Of a DNA stretch of 6,376 nucleotides, positions 1-6,367 are shown piece after piece. Origin of the DNA: an uncultured Haemophilus sp. (GTDB lineage: Bacteria > Pseudomonadota > Gammaproteobacteria > Enterobacterales > Pasteurellaceae); contig CABSXY010000111.1 of the NCBI GenBank assembly GCA_902481695.1, forward strand, positions 1 to 6,376, written 5' to 3'. The stretch's first letter is position 1. Each line of letters begins with the position of its first letter. Position numbers and translations under genes: made by a program. The notes under the pieces were generated by a model. It had not been told where the DNA came from, searched no databases, and worked only from the letters and a program-made list of their open reading frames with translations.

Positions 1-715
1 GACCAAGTGCTTTTCGCATCTTAATGTTGAGCATTTCCACCACTGCGGAAAAGCCCATAGCAAAGTAAATGTAGCCTTTTGGAATATGAATGTCTAAGCT
101 TTCGGCAATTAAACTTACTCCAACTAAAATTAAGAATGCTAAGGCTAAAATCTTCAATGTCGGATGTGTATCAACAAAATCGCCAATTGGTTTCGCCGCA
201 AACATCATCACACCTACTGCAATCATAATTGCCAAGATCATCACAGGAAGGTGATTTGCCATCCCTACCGCGGTAATTACTGAGTCTAAAGAAAATACGA
301 TATCTAAAATCGCAATTTGGATTAATACACCCAAATAACTGACTTTCTTCTTGTTATTCTCTTCTTCATGATGTGCTTCAGGATGCATCGCTTCTTTAAT
401 TTCGCCTGTACTTTTCACAATCAGGAATAAGCCCCCAAGGAATAAAATCAAATCACGGCCTGAAATTTCCTGACCAACTAAAGTGAATAGCGGTTCCGTT
501 AATTTCATCATCCAAGAAAGGGAAACAAGAAGTAAAATACGGGTAATCATCGCTAACCCAAGACCGATAATACGACCAGATTGGCGTTGATTCGCGGGTA
601 AACGTCCCACTAAAATACTAATAAAAATAATGTTATCGATACCCAAGACGATTTCAAGTGCGGTCAAAGTGAGCAATGAAATCCATGCTTCAGGATCAAC
701 AAGCCATTCAAACAT
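1..715 (-). CDS. TerC-family integral membrane protein (YgdQ-like), 3' end cut by window edge
   Basis: I translated this frame by hand: 238 codons from ATG at 715 run open to the window edge with no stop. It resembles the TerC/YgdQ family of inner-membrane proteins. Some TerC/Alx relatives are linked to metal-ion (manganese) export or tellurite resistance, but the function of this branch is uncertain. About seven hydrophobic segments are visible (roughly residues 9-33, 47-70, 87-101, 127-149, 153-173, 187-204, 214-230). Two family motifs with membrane acidic residues stand out: EIVLGIDNIIF (21-31; E21, D27) and DIVFSLDSV (138-146; D138, D144). Between them is a hydrophilic, His/Glu/Lys-rich loop (about 110-124). 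E. coli YgdQ is about 237 residues by memory, so only a few C-terminal residues should be missing. The start is supported by an AGGA seven bases upstream and a promoter in the preceding gap. The family call is firm; the substrate is unknown. Confidence 0.9.
   Translation of the reverse strand, partial: MFEWLVDPEAWISLLTLTALEIVLGIDNIIFISILVGRLPANQRQSGRIIGLGLAMITRILLLVSLSWMMKLTEPLFTLVGQEISGRDLILFLGGLFLIVKSTGEIKEAMHPEAHHEEENNKKKVSYLGVLIQIAILDIVFSLDSVITAVGMANHLPVMILAIMIAVGVMMFAAKPIGDFVDTHPTLKILALAFLILVGVSLIAESLDIHIPKGYIYFAMGFSAVVEMLNIKMRKALG
656..664 (+). repeat. DNA uptake signal sequence (USS), perfect 9-base core
   Basis: AAGTGCGGT on the plus strand, inside the TerC-family gene, where it reads Thr-Ala-Leu (near residues 18-20) on the coding strand. 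This 9-mer is the Hin-type USS recognised during natural transformation in Haemophilus, Aggregatibacter and Pasteurella. The AT-rich flank typical of the extended consensus is only partly present. Confidence 0.85.
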
Positions 716-722
716 AATATGT

Positions 723-726
723 TCCT
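723..726 (-). promoter_or_regulatory. Ribosome binding site of the TerC-family gene
   Basis: AGGA on the minus strand lies seven bases before the ATG at 715, which is standard spacing. It supports that start codon. Confidence 0.7.
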
Positions 727-747
727 ATATAAAATCCGAAAGGTTGA

Positions 748-775
748 ATCATAGACAGTTCGCGTAGAAAATCAA
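748..775 (-). promoter_or_regulatory. Predicted sigma70 promoter for the TerC-family gene
   Basis: On the minus strand, a -35-like TTGATT (770-775, 4 of 6 to consensus) is separated by 16 bases from a -10-like TATGAT (748-753, 5 of 6 to consensus). Transcription would start near 741, giving a leader of about 25 bases that contains the AGGA site. The uvrC-TerC gap (716-783) is the longest in the window and has no GC-rich hairpin with a T tract, so read-through from uvrC is also possible. This is a consensus match only. Confidence 0.55.
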
Positions 776-783
776 GATTTTTC

Positions 784-2610
784 CTAACTTTTTAAGGTCT
801 CGAAGATCTTTTCTGCTAACGCTTTAGAAATACCAGGTACAGAGGCGATTTCATCCAACGTGGCATTTTTGACACCTTGCAATCCACCTAAATATTTCAA
901 CAAGGCTTGGCGCCGTTTAGCGCCTACTCCTTCAATGGTTTCCAATCCACTTTGGGTAAAGGCTTTTTGGCGTTTTTGACGATGACCGCTAATCGCATGA
1001 TTATGGCTTTCATCTCGAATATGTTGGATTAAATGCAGTGCAAGGCTATCATCCGGCAAATGAATCTCACGATCTTGTTTGCTAATAATCAACACCTCTT
1101 GTCCTGCTCGACGATCGACACCTTTTGCCACACCAATTAAGTGCGGTCGATTTTTATCCCATTTTACGTTGAGGTGATGAAAAACCTCTAAGGCACGATT
1201 AAGCTGCCCTTTACCACCATCAATAAAAATAATATCGGGAATTTTATCTTCATCAAGATCGCGGTCGTAACGTTTCTTTAAGGCTTGCTCCATCGCTGCA
1301 TAATCATCACCACCCGTAATACCTTCAATATTAAAACGGCGATAATCTGATTTCAGTGGACCTTCTTGATTAAATACCACGCAAGATGCCACGGTTTGAT
1401 TCCCCATCGTATGGCTAATATCAAAACATTCCATACGTTTAATTTCGGGCATATCGAGCAATTCGCAAAGAGCTTGATAACGTTCGTGCATTCGAGAAGA
1501 TTGTTTGAGCTGAGTTGCCAAAGCTGCTTTGGCATTAATTTGCGCTAGTTGTAGATATTTACCTTTATCGCCTTTAGCGGATTCTTGTATCACTACTTTT
1601 CTACCTGCTTGTTCAGTTAACAAGGCTTCAAGCTCAGCTTTTTCATCTAATTTATGATCCACAATAATACTATTAGGAATACTTCTGCCCTGATGACCTT
1701 GCAAATAAAACTGCCCAGCAAACGTCGCCGTTAATTCAGATAAATCAGTATTGGCAGGCACTTTCGGAAAATAACTGCGATTGCCCAATACTTTGCCTTG
1801 ACGAATAAACATCACCTGAACACAAGCTAAACCATGCTGATACGCAATGGACATAATATCCATATCGTCCAAACGCTCATTGGATACGAATTGTTTTTCG
1901 ATAACTGCACGAACGGCTTGAATTTGATCACGATAACGCGCTGCACCTTCAAAATCCAAGTCTCGGCTCGCCTGCTCCATTCTGCCAATGAGATAATCTA
2001 ATACTTGCTGATCTTTCCCTTGCAAAAATAATCGTGCTAATTCCACTTGTTGGTTATATTCCTCATCAGTCACATAACCTGGTACACAAGGAGCTGAACA
2101 ACGCCCGATTTGATATTGCAAACAAGGGCGGGAACGATTGTTATAAACCGAATTTTCACATTGACGAACAGGGAATAGTTTTTGCATTAACGACAAGGTT
2201 TCACGCACTGCCCCCGCATGAGGATATGGTCCAAAATATTCGCCTGCAATTTTTTTCGTTCCGCGATAAGAAGTAATACGAGGATGACGTTCTTTCGTCA
2301 ATAAAATAAAAGGATAGGATTTATCATCTCGCAATAATACGTTATAACGAGGTTGATAAAGTTTAATAAAGTTATGCTCAAGCAATAACGCTTCTGTTTC
2401 AGAAGAGGTAATGGTTGTGTCAATATGATGAATAGATGACACCAAGGCTTCTGTTTTTTTACTGCTTAAGTTTTTTCGAAAATAGCTGGAAAGGCGCTTT
2501 TTAAGATCTTTCGCTTTGCCCACATAAATAACCTGATCTTTATCGTCATACATACGATAAACACCAGGTTCATGAGAAACATCTGAGAGAAACTTCTTGG
2601 AATCAAACAT
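784..2610 (-). CDS. uvrC: UvrABC excinuclease subunit C
   Basis: A 608-residue UvrC, close to the usual 610. In nucleotide excision repair, UvrC joins the UvrB-DNA complex and cuts the damaged strand on both sides of the lesion. Visible domains: an N-terminal GIY-YIG nuclease (about 15-92, with GVYRMYD and VIYVGKAKDLKKRL) for the 3' cut; four cysteines (C151, C163, C171, C175) whose spacing matches those reported to bind an Fe-S cluster in E. coli UvrC; a UVR motif (about 204-239) that binds UvrB; an RNase H-like nuclease for the 5' cut, with D397 (ECFDISH), D436 (GGDDYAAM), D464 (FIDGGKGQL) and H536; and a C-terminal tandem helix-hairpin-helix (about 555-606) for DNA binding. No key residue is missing. 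The ATG is nine bases after the kdsB stop, with no clear Shine-Dalgarno sequence. The start is chosen because family members begin just before the GIY-YIG domain. Confidence 0.97.
   Translation of the reverse strand: MFDSKKFLSDVSHEPGVYRMYDDKDQVIYVGKAKDLKKRLSSYFRKNLSSKKTEALVSSIHHIDTTITSSETEALLLEHNFIKLYQPRYNVLLRDDKSYPFILLTKERHPRITSYRGTKKIAGEYFGPYPHAGAVRETLSLMQKLFPVRQCENSVYNNRSRPCLQYQIGRCSAPCVPGYVTDEEYNQQVELARLFLQGKDQQVLDYLIGRMEQASRDLDFEGAARYRDQIQAVRAVIEKQFVSNERLDDMDIMSIAYQHGLACVQVMFIRQGKVLGNRSYFPKVPANTDLSELTATFAGQFYLQGHQGRSIPNSIIVDHKLDEKAELEALLTEQAGRKVVIQESAKGDKGKYLQLAQINAKAALATQLKQSSRMHERYQALCELLDMPEIKRMECFDISHTMGNQTVASCVVFNQEGPLKSDYRRFNIEGITGGDDYAAMEQALKKRYDRDLDEDKIPDIIFIDGGKGQLNRALEVFHHLNVKWDKNRPHLIGVAKGVDRRAGQEVLIISKQDREIHLPDDSLALHLIQHIRDESHNHAISGHRQKRQKAFTQSGLETIEGVGAKRRQALLKYLGGLQGVKNATLDEIASVPGISKALAEKIFETLKS
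1139..1147 (+). repeat. DNA uptake signal sequence (USS), perfect core with AT-rich flank
   Basis: AAGTGCGGT on the plus strand inside uvrC, followed by CGATTTTTA. This fits the extended Haemophilus USS, in which the core is followed by an AT-rich block. On the coding strand the core falls in the Arg-Pro-His-Leu segment of UvrC (about residues 488-491). Confidence 0.92.
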
Positions 2611-2619
2611 CAGTAAAAA

Positions 2620-3378
2620 CTACGCCAAAATTGACCGCACTTTTTCTAAATCTTCTGCCGTATCCACACCAACAGCAGGGACTTCTTTCGCCAATTCCAC
2701 ATGGATACGCTCACCGTACCACAATACACGAAGTTGCTCTAATTTCTCTAAGTTTTCTAATTGTGTTGGTGCCCATTGCACATATTGTTTAATAAAGCCT
2801 GCACGATAAGCATAAATACCAATATGACGAAGATACGCATCAGCCAGTTGTGCCTTTGAGGTACCCGCTAATTGCATAAACTGATCACGATCGTAAGGAA
2901 TCACTGAACGGGAAAAATATAAAACGTAGCCATCTTTATCAGTAACGACTTTCACGGCATTTGGGTTAAATAACTCTTCCGCTTCGTGAATTTTTACGGC
3001 AAGTGTCGCCATATTCACGTTAAACTTCGCTAAATTCTCTGCCACCTGACTCACAATAACAGGTGGAATTAGCGGCTCATCCCCTTGGATGTTTACAATA
3101 ATTTCATCATCAGCAATACCAAGCTTACTTACCACTTCCGCTAAACGCTCAGTACCAGAATTATGCGCTTCTGATGTCATACACACTTCTGCCCCAAAAG
3201 CTTTTGCTGCCTTTTCAACTTGTTCGTTATCTGTGGCAATAATTACTCGGCTCGCGCCTGATTGTTGAGCTTTCTCAAAAACATGTTGAATCATGGGTTT
3301 ACCAGCAATATCAGCTAAAGGTTTACCTGGTAAGCGGCTCGATGCAAAACGAGCAGGGATAATAACTGTAAATGACAT
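2620..3378 (-). CDS. kdsB: 3-deoxy-manno-octulosonate cytidylyltransferase (CMP-Kdo synthetase)
   Basis: KdsB joins CTP and Kdo to give CMP-Kdo and pyrophosphate in the cytoplasm, supplying the activated sugar that links lipid A to the LPS core. The 252-residue product has the full family pattern: nucleotide-binding PARFASSRLPGKPL (8-21), ATDNE (48-52), SGTERLAEV (74-82), NIQGDEP (96-102, with D100), YFSRSVIPYDRD (154-165), RHIGIYAYR (184-192) and GVDT (237-240, with metal ligand D239). An ATG six bases further upstream (3384) would add Met-Leu. I prefer 3378 because AAGGA sits six bases before it, whereas that AAGGA directly abuts the ATG at 3384. Relatives also begin MSFTVIIPARF. The gene starts nine bases after the ycaR-like stop, and the SD overlaps that stop, so the two are probably translationally coupled. 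Confidence 0.96.
   Translation of the reverse strand: MSFTVIIPARFASSRLPGKPLADIAGKPMIQHVFEKAQQSGASRVIIATDNEQVEKAAKAFGAEVCMTSEAHNSGTERLAEVVSKLGIADDEIIVNIQGDEPLIPPVIVSQVAENLAKFNVNMATLAVKIHEAEELFNPNAVKVVTDKDGYVLYFSRSVIPYDRDQFMQLAGTSKAQLADAYLRHIGIYAYRAGFIKQYVQWAPTQLENLEKLEQLRVLWYGERIHVELAKEVPAVGVDTAEDLEKVRSILA
2634..2642 (-). repeat. DNA uptake signal sequence (USS) at the 3' end of kdsB
   Basis: AAGTGCGGT on the minus strand (ACCGCACTT on plus), followed by CAATTTTG and, after the kdsB stop, a T-rich run. It agrees well with the extended USS. It lies in the last codons of kdsB and encodes the end of Lys-Val-Arg-Ser, so the uptake signal fixes part of the protein's C-terminus. Confidence 0.92.
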
Positions 3379-3384
3379 AAGCAT

Positions 3385-3389
3385 TCCTT
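3385..3389 (-). promoter_or_regulatory. Ribosome binding site that decides the kdsB start
   Basis: AAGGA on the minus strand overlaps the TAA stop of the upstream small gene (3388-3390). It lies six bases before the ATG at 3378 and zero bases before the ATG at 3384. The spacing favours 3378. Confidence 0.75.
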
Positions 3390-3567
3390 ATTCTTTCAGT
3401 GTTTCGGCTTTCTCTGCCAACAAAACCGGCACGCCGTGTTCAATAGGATACGCCACTTGCTCAAAAGGGCAAATGAGCCGTTGATTTTCTTGATCGTATT
3501 TCAATCTTGCCAAACATCGCGGGCAAGCGATCACGTCTAATAATCGAGGATTAAGTTTCTCATGCAT
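3388..3567 (-). CDS. ycaR: YcaR/Trm112-like small protein (UPF0434 family)
   Basis: A 59-residue protein found by reading the lpxK-kdsB gap by hand. It begins MHEKLNPRLLDVIACPRC and ends AEKAETLKE. It matches the UPF0434/YcaR group of Trm112p-like proteins: an N-terminal ACPRC knuckle (C15, C18), a third cysteine in LICPFE (C33), and the ending YPIEHGVPVLL (40-50), compare FPLRDGIPVLL in E. coli YcaR as I recall it. Trm112 proteins in other organisms are small zinc-binding activators of methyltransferases. The YcaR-type protein has only three of the expected cysteines, and its partner is not established. The ATG is 18 bases past the lpxK stop, with GAG six bases upstream as a modest SD. Its place between lpxK and kdsB matches E. 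coli, where ycaQ also intervenes; that gene is absent here. Confidence 0.9.
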   Translation of the reverse strand: MHEKLNPRLLDVIACPRCLARLKYDQENQRLICPFEQVAYPIEHGVPVLLAEKAETLKE

Positions 3568-3584
3568 ATTTCACTCGAATAGGG

Positions 3585-4565
3585 TTAAACCAAATGACGA
3601 ATTTTCTCCCACAATTGTGGAAGTTTTTTGCTTTGATTTTCAGCCTCAACAATCTCCGCATCAACGGGAACATACCACCAATTCTCTTTGGCAAACGCTT
3701 GGCATTTTACGGCATCCTTTTCGGTCATAAAGAGCGGTTGGTTTTCAGCGAGTTTTTCTAGCAACTGTGGCTCGAAATGTTGATGATCTTGAAACGCTTT
3801 CGTATTTTCTAAACGAATATTTAAATTTTCCAACATCGTGAAAAAACGTTGTGGATTGCCAATTCCCGCAATGGCTGAACCTTGGGTAAACTCACTTAGC
3901 AAGCGTTTTTCTGCCGTCACTAAATTAATCGCATAGTGAGGAACTAACGTCATAATAGCATCAGAATAAGCATTTTTTCCGCCATTAGTAATCACAAAGT
4001 CCACACTTTTTAAGCGACTTGGTAATTCACGCAAAGGGCCTGCAGGCAATACAAAGCCGTTCCCTAAAGCACGTTCTGCGTCCATCACCACAATTTCAAT
4101 ATCACGTTGCAACTTATAATGTTGTAATCCATCATCCGAAATAATCAGATCGCAATCCTGTGTTTTCAAAAGTAATTCGATAGCTTGTTGACGATTCGGT
4201 GAAATCACCACGGGCACACCTGTTCTTTTTGCAATTAAAACGGGTTCATCGCCACCTTGAACGGGATCTGTTTCCGGTGTGACAAGTAAAGGATAGGTTT
4301 TAGATTGGCTACCATAGCCACGAGAAATCACGCCTACACGTAATCCTTGTTTTTGTAACGCTTCAACTAACCAGACAACGACAGGGGTTTTACCATTTCC
4401 ACCGACAGAAAGATTACCAACAATAATGACGGGTTTCGGGGATTTATAAGAAGATAAGATATTTAGGGAAAATAGTGCTCGGCGAATTTGGCTAATCAAC
4501 CAAAATAGCAGTGAAAAAGGCAGGAGCAACCAAGCAAGCTTTAAATTAGAGTACCAAAAAGGCAT
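3585..4565 (-). CDS. lpxK: Tetraacyldisaccharide 4'-kinase (lipid A kinase)
   Basis: LpxK is an inner-membrane-anchored enzyme that uses ATP to phosphorylate the 4' position of tetraacyldisaccharide-1-phosphate, giving lipid IVA. The 326-residue product (E. coli about 328) has an N-terminal hydrophobic anchor (about 8-25), a P-loop GNLSVGGNGKTP (50-61), RGYGS (82-86), GGDEP (104-108), SDDGLQHY (143-150), MDAERALGNG (161-170), LPAGPLRE (173-180), DHQHF (260-264) and TEKDAVK (281-287). All key motifs are present. The frame stays open to an ATG at 4598, but that start would lie inside a hairpin and add eleven non-family residues. The ATG at 4565 gives the usual MPFWYS start and has AGGA eight bases upstream. 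It follows msbA after 53 bases, a pairing common in proteobacteria and consistent with LpxK making the precursor of the lipid MsbA exports. Confidence 0.96.
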   Translation of the reverse strand: MPFWYSNLKLAWLLLPFSLLFWLISQIRRALFSLNILSSYKSPKPVIIVGNLSVGGNGKTPVVVWLVEALQKQGLRVGVISRGYGSQSKTYPLLVTPETDPVQGGDEPVLIAKRTGVPVVISPNRQQAIELLLKTQDCDLIISDDGLQHYKLQRDIEIVVMDAERALGNGFVLPAGPLRELPSRLKSVDFVITNGGKNAYSDAIMTLVPHYAINLVTAEKRLLSEFTQGSAIAGIGNPQRFFTMLENLNIRLENTKAFQDHQHFEPQLLEKLAENQPLFMTEKDAVKCQAFAKENWWYVPVDAEIVEAENQSKKLPQLWEKIRHLV

Positions 4566-4573
4566 TTCATTTG

Positions 4574-4577
4574 TCCT
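4574..4577 (-). promoter_or_regulatory. Ribosome binding site that decides the lpxK start
   Basis: AGGA on the minus strand, eight bases before the ATG at 4565. Nothing comparable precedes the in-frame ATG at 4598, so 4565 is preferred. Confidence 0.7.
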
Positions 4578-4588
4578 ATATTGATTTT

Positions 4589-4610
4589 GGGCGAACACAT
4601 TGGTTCGCCC
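4589..4610. other. Perfect hairpin between msbA and lpxK
   Basis: GGGCGAAC (4589-4596) and GTTCGCCC (4603-4610) form a perfect 8-bp, GC-rich stem with a 6-base loop. Read on the plus strand it is followed by TTATTATTTTAT and so resembles an intrinsic terminator against antisense transcription. Read on the minus (gene) strand it is followed by AAAATCAAT, with no U tract, so it should not stop operon transcription by the usual mechanism. In the operon mRNA it starts eight bases after the msbA stop and ends 23 bases before the lpxK start. It could act as an RNA stability or processing element. Confidence 0.6.
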
Positions 4611-4618
4611 TTATTATT

Positions 4619-6316
4619 TTATCCGCTAAACTGCATACTGTGTAATTGTTTATACGCACCATCAAGCGCTAATAAATCTTGATGCGTACCACGTTCTTTA
4701 ATTTCACCGTGTTCAATGACTAAGATTTCATCGGCATTTTCAATGGTTGATAAACGATGGGCGATAACCAATACCGTACGATCTTTTTTCAGTTCCTCTA
4801 ATGCGGACTGAATCGCACGTTCAGATTCGGTATCGAGTGCAGAAGTCGCCTCATCTAAAATTAAGACAGGTGAATTACGTAATAACGCACGAGCAATGGC
4901 TAAACGCTGACGTTGACCACCAGAAAGACTTGCTCCATTCTCACCGATAACGGTATCAAAACCTTGTGGAAGTTTCTCGATAAACTCTAGGGCATAAGCC
5001 GCTTTTGCTGCTTCGATAATTTGCTCACGCGTGTATTTATCTTCTGCCGCATAGGCAATATTATTGGCAATCGTATCATTAAATAAATGCACTTGTTGAG
5101 AAACAACAGAACAATTCTCACGTAAATTAGATAGACGATAATCTTGAATTCTCACGCCATCTAATAAAATCTCACCTTCATCAATATCGTAGAAACGCGT
5201 TACCAAATTGGCAATGGTTGATTTACCCGAACCTGAACGTCCCACTAATGCCACAGTTTTGCCTGCGGGCACATAAAAAGAGATATTATTTAAGGCCTTA
5301 TCTTCTTTACCCTCATAAGCAAAACTTACGTTTTTAAATTCTAAATCACCTTTTGCGGGTTCTGCTTTATATGTGCCATTATCTTTCTCTGTTTCCAAAT
5401 CCAAGATCGAAAATAATGTCTGACAGGCCGCCATGCCTCGTTGGAATTGGGAGTTTACATTCGTCAGGGATTTTAATGGGCGCATCATCGCTAACATGGA
5501 AGAAAAGACCACAGTGAAAGAACCTGCCGTTAAATTATGCTCCGCAATTAATGGTGTGGTTGCCAAATAAAGCACTGCCGCTAACGCCAAAGAAGCAATC
5601 ACTTGCACAACAGGGTCTGAAATGGCATCAGCTGTCACCATTTTCATGCCTTTACGGCGCATATCATTACTGACTTTATCGAAACGCTCTTCTTCCACTA
5701 ATTGCCCACCAAAAGACAGCACCACTTTATGTCCTTTTAGCATTTGTTCCGTCGCAGAGGTTAATTCCCCCATAGAATCTTGCATGTTTTTACTAAGCTT
5801 ACGGAAGATCTTCGATACAAAGCTAATAAGCACCGCAATAATTGGTCCGATAACGAAAAGAACCAAGGTCAGTTCCCAACTGGTGTAGAACATCACCACG
5901 AGCAATGAAATTAAATAGGCTCCCTCACGTACAATGGTCACCAATGAATTAGATGAAGAATTGGCAATCATTTCTGAATCGTAAGTAATACGAGAAAGCA
6001 ATTTCCCCGGTGAATTACGATCAAAGAAACTTACTGGCATAAACATTAAATGTTTAAACAAGCGGCGACGCATAATCATCACCACTTTGCCTGATACCCA
6101 AGCCAAACAATAGCTGGAAATAAAGTTAGTCACACCACGCAACATAATCATACCAACCACAACAAACGCCATCAGTTTTAGGAAGGAATGATCTGCTTTC
6201 CCAAACCCATCATCGAGCAACGGCTTAAGCATATAAATAAGGCCAGAATCAGCCAATGCATTAAAAACGAGAGCGACAGCAGCGACAAATAAGCCTGATT
6301 TAAAAGGTGAAATCAT
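4619..6316 (-). CDS. msbA: Lipid A/LPS flippase MsbA (ABC exporter), N-terminus apparently interrupted
   Basis: MsbA is a homodimeric inner-membrane ABC exporter that uses ATP to flip core-lipid A to the periplasmic leaflet. The open part is 565 residues. A six-helix transmembrane domain (about 7-29, 47-68, 125-146, 149-170, 236-256, 262-283) contains family stretches such as LLKPLLDDGFGK-like (30-40), MPVSFFDRNSPGKLLSRITYDSE (in 93-115) and SLTNVNSQFQRGMAACQT (283-300). The ATPase domain has Walker A GRSGSGKST (359-367), Q-loop Q407, signature LSGGQ (464-468), Walker B VLILDE (484-489), D-loop SALD (492-495) and H-loop H520. All catalytic residues are intact. The usual length is about 582: the missing 17 codons are present upstream in frame (6317-6367) but hold a TAA at codon 2. 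The ATG at 6316 is the first usable start downstream of that stop and has no good SD, so this start is a fallback. Confidence 0.93.
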   Translation of the reverse strand: MISPFKSGLFVAAVALVFNALADSGLIYMLKPLLDDGFGKADHSFLKLMAFVVVGMIMLRGVTNFISSYCLAWVSGKVVMIMRRRLFKHLMFMPVSFFDRNSPGKLLSRITYDSEMIANSSSNSLVTIVREGAYLISLLVVMFYTSWELTLVLFVIGPIIAVLISFVSKIFRKLSKNMQDSMGELTSATEQMLKGHKVVLSFGGQLVEEERFDKVSNDMRRKGMKMVTADAISDPVVQVIASLALAAVLYLATTPLIAEHNLTAGSFTVVFSSMLAMMRPLKSLTNVNSQFQRGMAACQTLFSILDLETEKDNGTYKAEPAKGDLEFKNVSFAYEGKEDKALNNISFYVPAGKTVALVGRSGSGKSTIANLVTRFYDIDEGEILLDGVRIQDYRLSNLRENCSVVSQQVHLFNDTIANNIAYAAEDKYTREQIIEAAKAAYALEFIEKLPQGFDTVIGENGASLSGGQRQRLAIARALLRNSPVLILDEATSALDTESERAIQSALEELKKDRTVLVIAHRLSTIENADEILVIEHGEIKERGTHQDLLALDGAYKQLHSMQFSG

Positions 6317-6367
6317 CGGCCATAAACGCTTAAAAGTTTGCGAGGTTGAGAAATCTTTATCTTACAT
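6317..6367 (-). other. msbA: Probable native 5' end of msbA with an in-frame TAA at codon 2
   Basis: Read in the msbA frame, 6367 to 6317 gives ATG (6365-6367), TAA (6362-6364), then DKDFSTSQTFKRLWP directly joined to the ATG at 6316. This closely resembles the E. coli MsbA start (DKDLSTWQTFRRLWP after two or three residues, from memory), which forms the interfacial helix before the first membrane helix. With these 17 codons the protein would be 582 residues. The TAA is one C-to-T change away from CAA (Gln). No ATG, GTG or TTG lies in frame between TAA and 6316. Confidence 0.7.

Noticed and set aside
765..783. GAAAATC/GATTTTTC inverted repeat after uvrC as a terminator
   Set aside because: The stem is AT-only apart from one or two pairs and the loop is too small; it overlaps the predicted -35 element.
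1353..1548. Open frames of about 60 codons on both strands within uvrC
   Set aside because: They lie in other frames of a clearly conserved gene, have no SD and show no recognisable protein pattern.
2034..2276. 80-codon plus-strand open frame opposite uvrC
   Set aside because: It is a shadow of the UvrC cysteine-rich region, with no family resemblance or initiation signal.
2597..2809. 70-codon plus-strand open frame over the kdsB-uvrC junction
   Set aside because: It is antisense to two conserved genes and its composition looks like a shadow frame.
3293..3484. 63-codon plus-strand open frame opposite kdsB and the ycaR-like gene
   Set aside because: The minus strand here encodes two recognisable proteins; the plus-strand frame has no SD or motif.
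4566..4598. Longer LpxK start at 4598
   Set aside because: The extra 11 residues are encoded by the intergenic hairpin and leader, do not look like LpxK, and have no SD.
5622..5888. 88-codon plus-strand open frame opposite msbA
   Set aside because: It is antisense to the conserved MsbA membrane domain; no start signal or family match.
6056..6064. ACAAGCGGC, one mismatch from the Apl-type uptake signal
   Set aside because: It is a single imperfect copy, while three perfect Hin-type copies are present; most likely chance.
6300..6323. Out-of-frame ATG giving a 7-residue peptide (MADDFTF) overlapping the msbA fallback start
   Set aside because: It is too short and lacks an SD; it could affect initiation at 6316, but nothing supports it as a gene.
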